From contig CACXHH010000211.1 of the NCBI GenBank assembly GCA_902767455.1, positions 1 to 8,158 on the forward strand: 8,158 bases of DNA. The letters are read 5' to 3'. The DNA is from an uncultured Eubacteriales bacterium (GTDB lineage Bacteria > Bacillota > Clostridia > Christensenellales > Borkfalkiaceae). The notes below the pieces were generated by a model that was given only the letters and a program-made list of their open reading frames with translations, did not search any database and had not been told where the DNA came from. The position numbers and the translations under genes are program-made. Numbering within the stretch: position 1 is the first letter of the stretch; each line of letters begins with the position of its first letter. Below are positions 5,274 through 8,158 of the stretch, one piece after another.

Positions 5274-6131
5274 TTACAAGTTATTATGCGACGCATAATA
5301 GAGATTTTTCATAAATAACGCGTCGTCGGCCTGCGTTCCGTCAGACTCGCTCACGATATACGGTTCAAGCTTTAATTGCTCGATAGCCTGAATAAACGGA
5401 AGCGGTTCGGGTCCGTATTTCGTATCTTCAAAAGTCAAATGACGGACTTCGCCTTTCGCCGAGTATTCTATCTTTGAAAAGTGTACGTGCATATCTCGCA
5501 CTTTCTCGAAACCGAGCTTATTTATCATATAATTAAGCCGTGTGAGATAATCTTCCTTGGTTTTTAAACTGCCCTGTTCTCTTGCGTTGACGTGACCGAA
5601 ATCTACGCAAGGATAGTAAAAATCGGCAAGAGTACAAAAGTCGGTTATTTCTTCTATCGTGCCTATCTGCGCAAGTTTGCCCATCGTTTCCGGGCAAAAT
5701 TTAATATCGGTCAATCCGTGTTCTTCGATAAGCACCTTCAATTCTTTGAGTCTGTCGAAAGTTCTCGCAACGGCAACTTCACGCGTATCTTTTCCTTGCG
5801 AAGCGGGATGGAAAACGACTCTCGAGCCGCCCATAGCTCGCCCCGTTACGGCGGAATTAAAAACGTAATTAAAGGAGTTTATCGCCTTTTCGTCTTCGGG
5901 AGTAGCGAAATTGATAAAATACGGGGCGTGAACGCTTATCTCTATCCCTTCCGCTTTGAACGCTTCGCAAATGGCGACGGCTTTCGCTTCGCTTAAATTT
6001 ACGCCGCGACCGAAAGAATACTCAAAGCAATCGAGTCCGTTGTCTTTTACCCATTTGGGCATCTGTTCGGTGTGTTTGAATCCTTCGGCGTAAAACCTGT
6101 CGGGAGCGCCGCTCGGTCCGAATTTAATCAT
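5274..6131 (-). CDS. Endonuclease IV-like (AP endonuclease family 2) TIM-barrel protein
   Basis: This 285-residue protein has the metal-site pattern of endonuclease IV (Nfo), which nicks DNA at abasic sites. Compared by eye with E. coli Nfo, candidate ligands are His68 (SVHAPYFIN, Nfo His69), His108 (VFHP, His109), Glu148 (CPETMG, Glu145), Asp177 and His180 (CVDFGH, Asp179/His182), His215 (DMHVHFSK, His216), His231 and Glu262 (Glu261). Tyr71 matches the Nfo residue in recognition loop 3. The Nfo DRH motif is EVRH here (228-231), so the ligand equivalent to Asp229 is changed or shifted. The N-terminal HVSAAGG signature is replaced by a GPSGAPDRF segment. It could therefore be a divergent repair nuclease or a sugar isomerase-like barrel of the same superfamily. 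The ATG overlaps the ribF stop by 8 nt and an AAGGA lies 11 nt upstream inside ribF, suggesting coupling. The fold call is firm; the activity is uncertain. Confidence 0.82.
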   Translation of the reverse strand: MIKFGPSGAPDRFYAEGFKHTEQMPKWVKDNGLDCFEYSFGRGVNLSEAKAVAICEAFKAEGIEISVHAPYFINFATPEDEKAINSFNYVFNSAVTGRAMGGSRVVFHPASQGKDTREVAVARTFDRLKELKVLIEEHGLTDIKFCPETMGKLAQIGTIEEITDFCTLADFYYPCVDFGHVNAREQGSLKTKEDYLTRLNYMINKLGFEKVRDMHVHFSKIEYSAKGEVRHLTFEDTKYGPEPLPFIQAIEQLKLEPYIVSESDGTQADDALFMKNLYYASHNNL

Positions 6132-7002
6132 AAACTTTCAAATCCTTCGTTATTTGTCTTTTCAATTGCTCTATATCTGTAAAAACGTAATTATCGCGGA
6201 TAAAATCTTCGTATTCGACTGTGATTATATCGTCGTAAACTTCTTCGTGAAAACCGAGAAGAAAACTCTCCGTCGTAAGCTCGTTCTTACCGAAGCTCGG
6301 AGCCGTTCCGACGCTCGTCAGCGCCTTATATCTTTTGTCGGATATTACGACGCAAGTCTTATAAACGCCTTCTTTTATGGGCATTTTTACGTTATCGGGA
6401 ACGATATTGAGCGTCGGGAAGCCGAGTTTTCTGCCGACAGCGCGGCCGTGAACGACTTTTCCTTTCGTAAAATAACTCTCGCCCAAAAGTTCGTTCGCCT
6501 TCTTTACTTCGCCGTGAGAGAGTAAGTCTTTTATAAGCGACGAAGAAACTTTTTCACCGTCAAGTTCAAGCAGTTCTTCCTTTGCGAAAGGAACGCCGTT
6601 CCGATTACAGAAATCGGCAAGATAGTCCGCGGTACCGCCGCGGTCTTTGCCGAAAGTGTAGTCGCTTCCGAAAGACAGTCCCTTCACGTCGTGATTTTCA
6701 AACAAGATTTTTAGAAACTCGTCTTTATCCGTCGAAAAGAATTGCTCGCACTCCTGAGCGTACAAAACGATATTTACGCCGTATTTTGCGGCTTTTTCGG
6801 TTAATTCTTCAAAAGAAAGAATAGCCGAATACGCTTGCGGGCGTTTTTTTATTGTGAATAAGACGACTTGCGCGTTATTCTCCACAGCGAGCTTTTTTGC
6901 GGAATTGATTATTCGCTGATGCCCGAGATGAAGCCCGTCAAAACGACCTAACGCCACGACGGAAGGAACGTTCGTCTTATTGAAAAAAGATACGGTTTTC
7001 AT
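6124..7002 (-). CDS. ribF: Bifunctional riboflavin kinase / FMN adenylyltransferase (FAD synthetase)
   Basis: RibF phosphorylates riboflavin to FMN and adenylates FMN to FAD. From the ATG at 7002-7000 the protein has 292 residues, slightly short of the usual 305-315. The N-terminal adenylyltransferase half shows GRFDGLHLGH (19-28, with the HxGH nucleotide-binding motif), GSDYTFGKDRGG (112-123) and VSSSLI (152-157). The C-terminal kinase half shows GRKLGFPTLN (190-199), EGVYK (211-215) and a likely catalytic glutamate at Glu245. Some signature positions are unusual: the FDPHP-like strand after the first helix reads FTIKKRP, and NIGxxPTF reads SVGTAPSF. I chose the ATG that overlaps the truB stop as ATGA, preceded by AGGGA in truB, rather than the start 25 codons upstream that would lie deep inside truB. 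The pairing with truB is common in bacteria. Confidence 0.94.
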   Translation of the reverse strand: MKTVSFFNKTNVPSVVALGRFDGLHLGHQRIINSAKKLAVENNAQVVLFTIKKRPQAYSAILSFEELTEKAAKYGVNIVLYAQECEQFFSTDKDEFLKILFENHDVKGLSFGSDYTFGKDRGGTADYLADFCNRNGVPFAKEELLELDGEKVSSSLIKDLLSHGEVKKANELLGESYFTKGKVVHGRAVGRKLGFPTLNIVPDNVKMPIKEGVYKTCVVISDKRYKALTSVGTAPSFGKNELTTESFLLGFHEEVYDDIITVEYEDFIRDNYVFTDIEQLKRQITKDLKVYD

Positions 7003-7853
7003 AGATCCCTGATATAAGCCTTCATTTTCAAAAGTCGGCTTTCGACGCAGCCTATCCCGAGAAAACTTCCTTCGCAAAAGACTTTATAAGTTCCGTCGGA
7101 AAAGTCGAACTCGTCGTAAAGCCCGTCGAGAAGTCTTTTCGCGGAGAGCGCCGAGAGAGAAATTTCGGGATAATCAACGGCGTCCTGCGGCGAGCTTATA
7201 AACTTCTGCTTATTTTCGGCGGCTAAAAATTCAGCCAAAGAAACGGAATTTTCTATAGTAAATTTACCGCTCGCCGTTCTTATAAGATTTGTCATAACTC
7301 CGCAAACGCCTAACTTTTCGGCAATGTCACGAACGATGGAACGGATATAAGTACCGGAAGAACATATTATCTCGAAGCGGTATTTGCCTTCCGAAAGCGT
7401 ATCGGTCACACGAATCGAACGGACGGTTATTCTCTTGGGCGGCAACTCGACTTCAACGCCGCGCCTTGCCAGCTTGTAACTTCTGCTTCCGTCAACAGAT
7501 TTTGCCGAATATTTAGGCGGGATCTGGTCGATCTCACCCGTCATATCGGCGATAACCGATTGAATTTCCGCAAGCGAAGGGATAAACGGCGATCTTTGCG
7601 ACGGCTCCGTTTCGAGATCGAGTGACGGAGTGGTGTATGAAAAATCGAAATCGGCAAGGTAAGTTTTTTCCTTTTCGAGAAGGATATCGAACATACGCGT
7701 AGCCTGACCGAGCGCTATCGGAAGGACTCCCGAAGCGAGCGGATCGAGCGTGCCCATGTGTCCGCATTTGACTTTCAAGGCTTTTTTTATTTTATTGACG
7801 ACGAGTGCGGAAGATACCCCGCTGTCTTTGTCGATATTGATGAATCCAAGCAT
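6999..7853 (-). CDS. truB: tRNA pseudouridine-55 synthase TruB
   Basis: TruB converts U55 in the T-loop of tRNAs to pseudouridine and also helps tRNA folding. This 284-residue protein has the catalytic block GHMGTLDPLASGVLP at 31-45, with nucleophile Asp37. The KTY motif follows at 63-65 (Tyr65), then IPPKYSAKSVDG at 111-122, CSSGTYIRS at 164-172 and LIRTASGKF at 190-198. A short C-terminal PUA-like segment follows (about 228-284). Length is close to the 290-310 usual for the family. The ATG at 7853-7851 has AAGG 5 nt upstream, directly after the U tract of a terminator-like hairpin. The gene ends in a 4-nt ATGA overlap with ribF. It sits downstream of an NrnA-like gene, the order seen in the nusA-infB-rbfA region of many Bacillota. 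Confidence 0.96.
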   Translation of the reverse strand: MLGFINIDKDSGVSSALVVNKIKKALKVKCGHMGTLDPLASGVLPIALGQATRMFDILLEKEKTYLADFDFSYTTPSLDLETEPSQRSPFIPSLAEIQSVIADMTGEIDQIPPKYSAKSVDGSRSYKLARRGVEVELPPKRITVRSIRVTDTLSEGKYRFEIICSSGTYIRSIVRDIAEKLGVCGVMTNLIRTASGKFTIENSVSLAEFLAAENKQKFISSPQDAVDYPEISLSALSAKRLLDGLYDEFDFSDGTYKVFCEGSFLGIGCVESRLLKMKAYIRDL

Positions 7854-7862
7854 AAAAACCTT

Positions 7863-7885
7863 AAAAAAGCCGCTTTTTATGCGGC
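7863..7885 (-). terminator. Terminator-like hairpin between nrnA and truB
   Basis: On the minus strand GCCGC (plus 7881-7885), a 7-nt loop and GCGGC (plus 7869-7873) are followed by six T residues (plus 7863-7868). The stem is only 5 bp but all G/C. The T run leads directly into the truB Shine-Dalgarno AAGG (plus 7859-7862). It may reduce read-through from nrnA into truB. Confidence 0.6.
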
Positions 7886-7913
7886 ATTATCAAGTGTAAA
7901 GCAACTTAGTCAA
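7886..7913 (-). promoter_or_regulatory. Likely sigma-A promoter for truB-ribF
   Basis: On the minus strand TTGACT (plus 7908-7913) and GATAAT (plus 7886-7891), each five of six to consensus, are separated by 16 nt. The expected start near 7879-7880 lies in the loop of the terminator-like hairpin. The hairpin's upstream arm would then be absent from RNA begun here, leaving a leader of about 26 nt before the truB ATG. Confidence 0.6.
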
Positions 7914-7928
7914 AACTGAAAAAGCTTT

Positions 7929-8158
7929 TTAGTCAAGGTAGTTTCCGACGGTAAAGACGAGTTTATCGACTACGTCTTCGTAAAAGCCTTTTATCATCGC
8001 GCCGCTCGCGCGCACGTGCCCGCCGCCGCCAAAGGTCGAAGCGACTTCGTTGACGTTTACGCCTTTGCTTCTGAAGCTGATTTTATAAGCTTTATCGCCG
8101 CTCTCGAAAACGCTCACGGCTACCTGAACGGAGCCTATCGTCATCGGTAAGTCAATAA
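7929..8158 (-). CDS. nrnA: NrnA-like DHH/DHHA1 phosphoesterase, C-terminal end (cut by window edge)
   Basis: Only the last 75 residues are present; the gene continues past the right edge, so its DHH catalytic domain is not seen. The visible part is a DHHA1 substrate-binding domain: an AVSVFE strand, FRSKGVNVNEVA and the glycine-rich signature GGGGHVRASGA. That signature is typical of NrnA (oligoribonuclease and pAp phosphatase) and related DHH phosphoesterases, which degrade short RNAs, pAp or cyclic dinucleotide products. The position just before truB-ribF supports NrnA over GdpP, which is a larger membrane protein, and over RecJ. A methionine near the edge (8144-8142) is internal, because the reading frame stays open to the edge with residues that fit the family. 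It ends 75 nt before truB, and AAAAAGCTTTTT (7919-7930) overlaps its stop codon. Confidence 0.88.
   Translation of the reverse strand, partial: IDLPMTIGSVQVAVSVFESGDKAYKISFRSKGVNVNEVASTFGGGGHVRASGAMIKGFYEDVVDKLVFTVGNYLD

Noticed and set aside
1..8158. Mobile element, prophage, CRISPR, toxin-antitoxin or defence island
   Set aside because: All coding space is filled by recognisable metabolic and chaperone genes, spacers are short, and there are no terminal repeats, transposase motifs or direct-repeat arrays.

Overview
This window looks like an ordinary housekeeping stretch of a Bacillota (Firmicutes) chromosome, most likely an uncultured Clostridia-type bacterium. The signs are a groESL operon behind a near-consensus sigma-A promoter with a CIRCE operator, an nrnA-truB-ribF gene order typical of Gram-positive bacteria, a PgcA-type phosphohexomutase, a ComEB-type dCMP deaminase, AGGAGG-type ribosome binding sites and short A/T-rich spacers. 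The taxon is inferred from gene content alone. I see no insertion sequence, phage gene, CRISPR array, tRNA or rRNA, and I do not find an undescribed multi-gene system.

Left part (1-2926, all minus strand). Reading in the direction of transcription, the order is dCMP deaminase, a cyclophilin-type peptidyl-prolyl isomerase, a compact M19 (membrane dipeptidase family) peptidase, and the N-terminal half of an alpha-phosphoglucomutase that runs off the left edge. The deaminase has a good promoter with an extended -10 and a perfect inverted repeat overlapping it. The later genes have short spacers with small hairpins, and the phosphoglucomutase may also have a promoter of its own.

Middle (3125-5207, plus strand). 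The groES-groEL operon has a consensus promoter, a CIRCE element at the expected start of transcription, strong ribosome binding sites and a 12-bp perfect terminator hairpin. The hairpin has A and T tracts on both sides, so it can also serve the convergent genes to its right.

Right part (5274-8158, minus strand). In transcription order this holds the C-terminal end of an NrnA-like DHH/DHHA1 phosphoesterase, then truB (tRNA pseudouridine-55 synthase), ribF (riboflavin kinase/FAD synthetase) and an endonuclease IV-like TIM-barrel protein. truB/ribF overlap by 4 nt (ATGA) and ribF/nfo-like by 8 nt, so these three are probably translationally coupled. Between nrnA and truB, a short terminator-like hairpin is interleaved with a promoter-like sequence. 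The predicted start lies inside the hairpin, so read-through RNA would carry the whole hairpin and newly started RNA would not.

The points most worth a second look are regulatory: the interleaved terminator and promoter before truB, the inverted repeat in the dCMP deaminase promoter, and a T8-A-T7 tract inside the M19 gene where one extra T gives an immediate stop. A divergent metal-ligand motif in the endonuclease IV-like protein is also notable.
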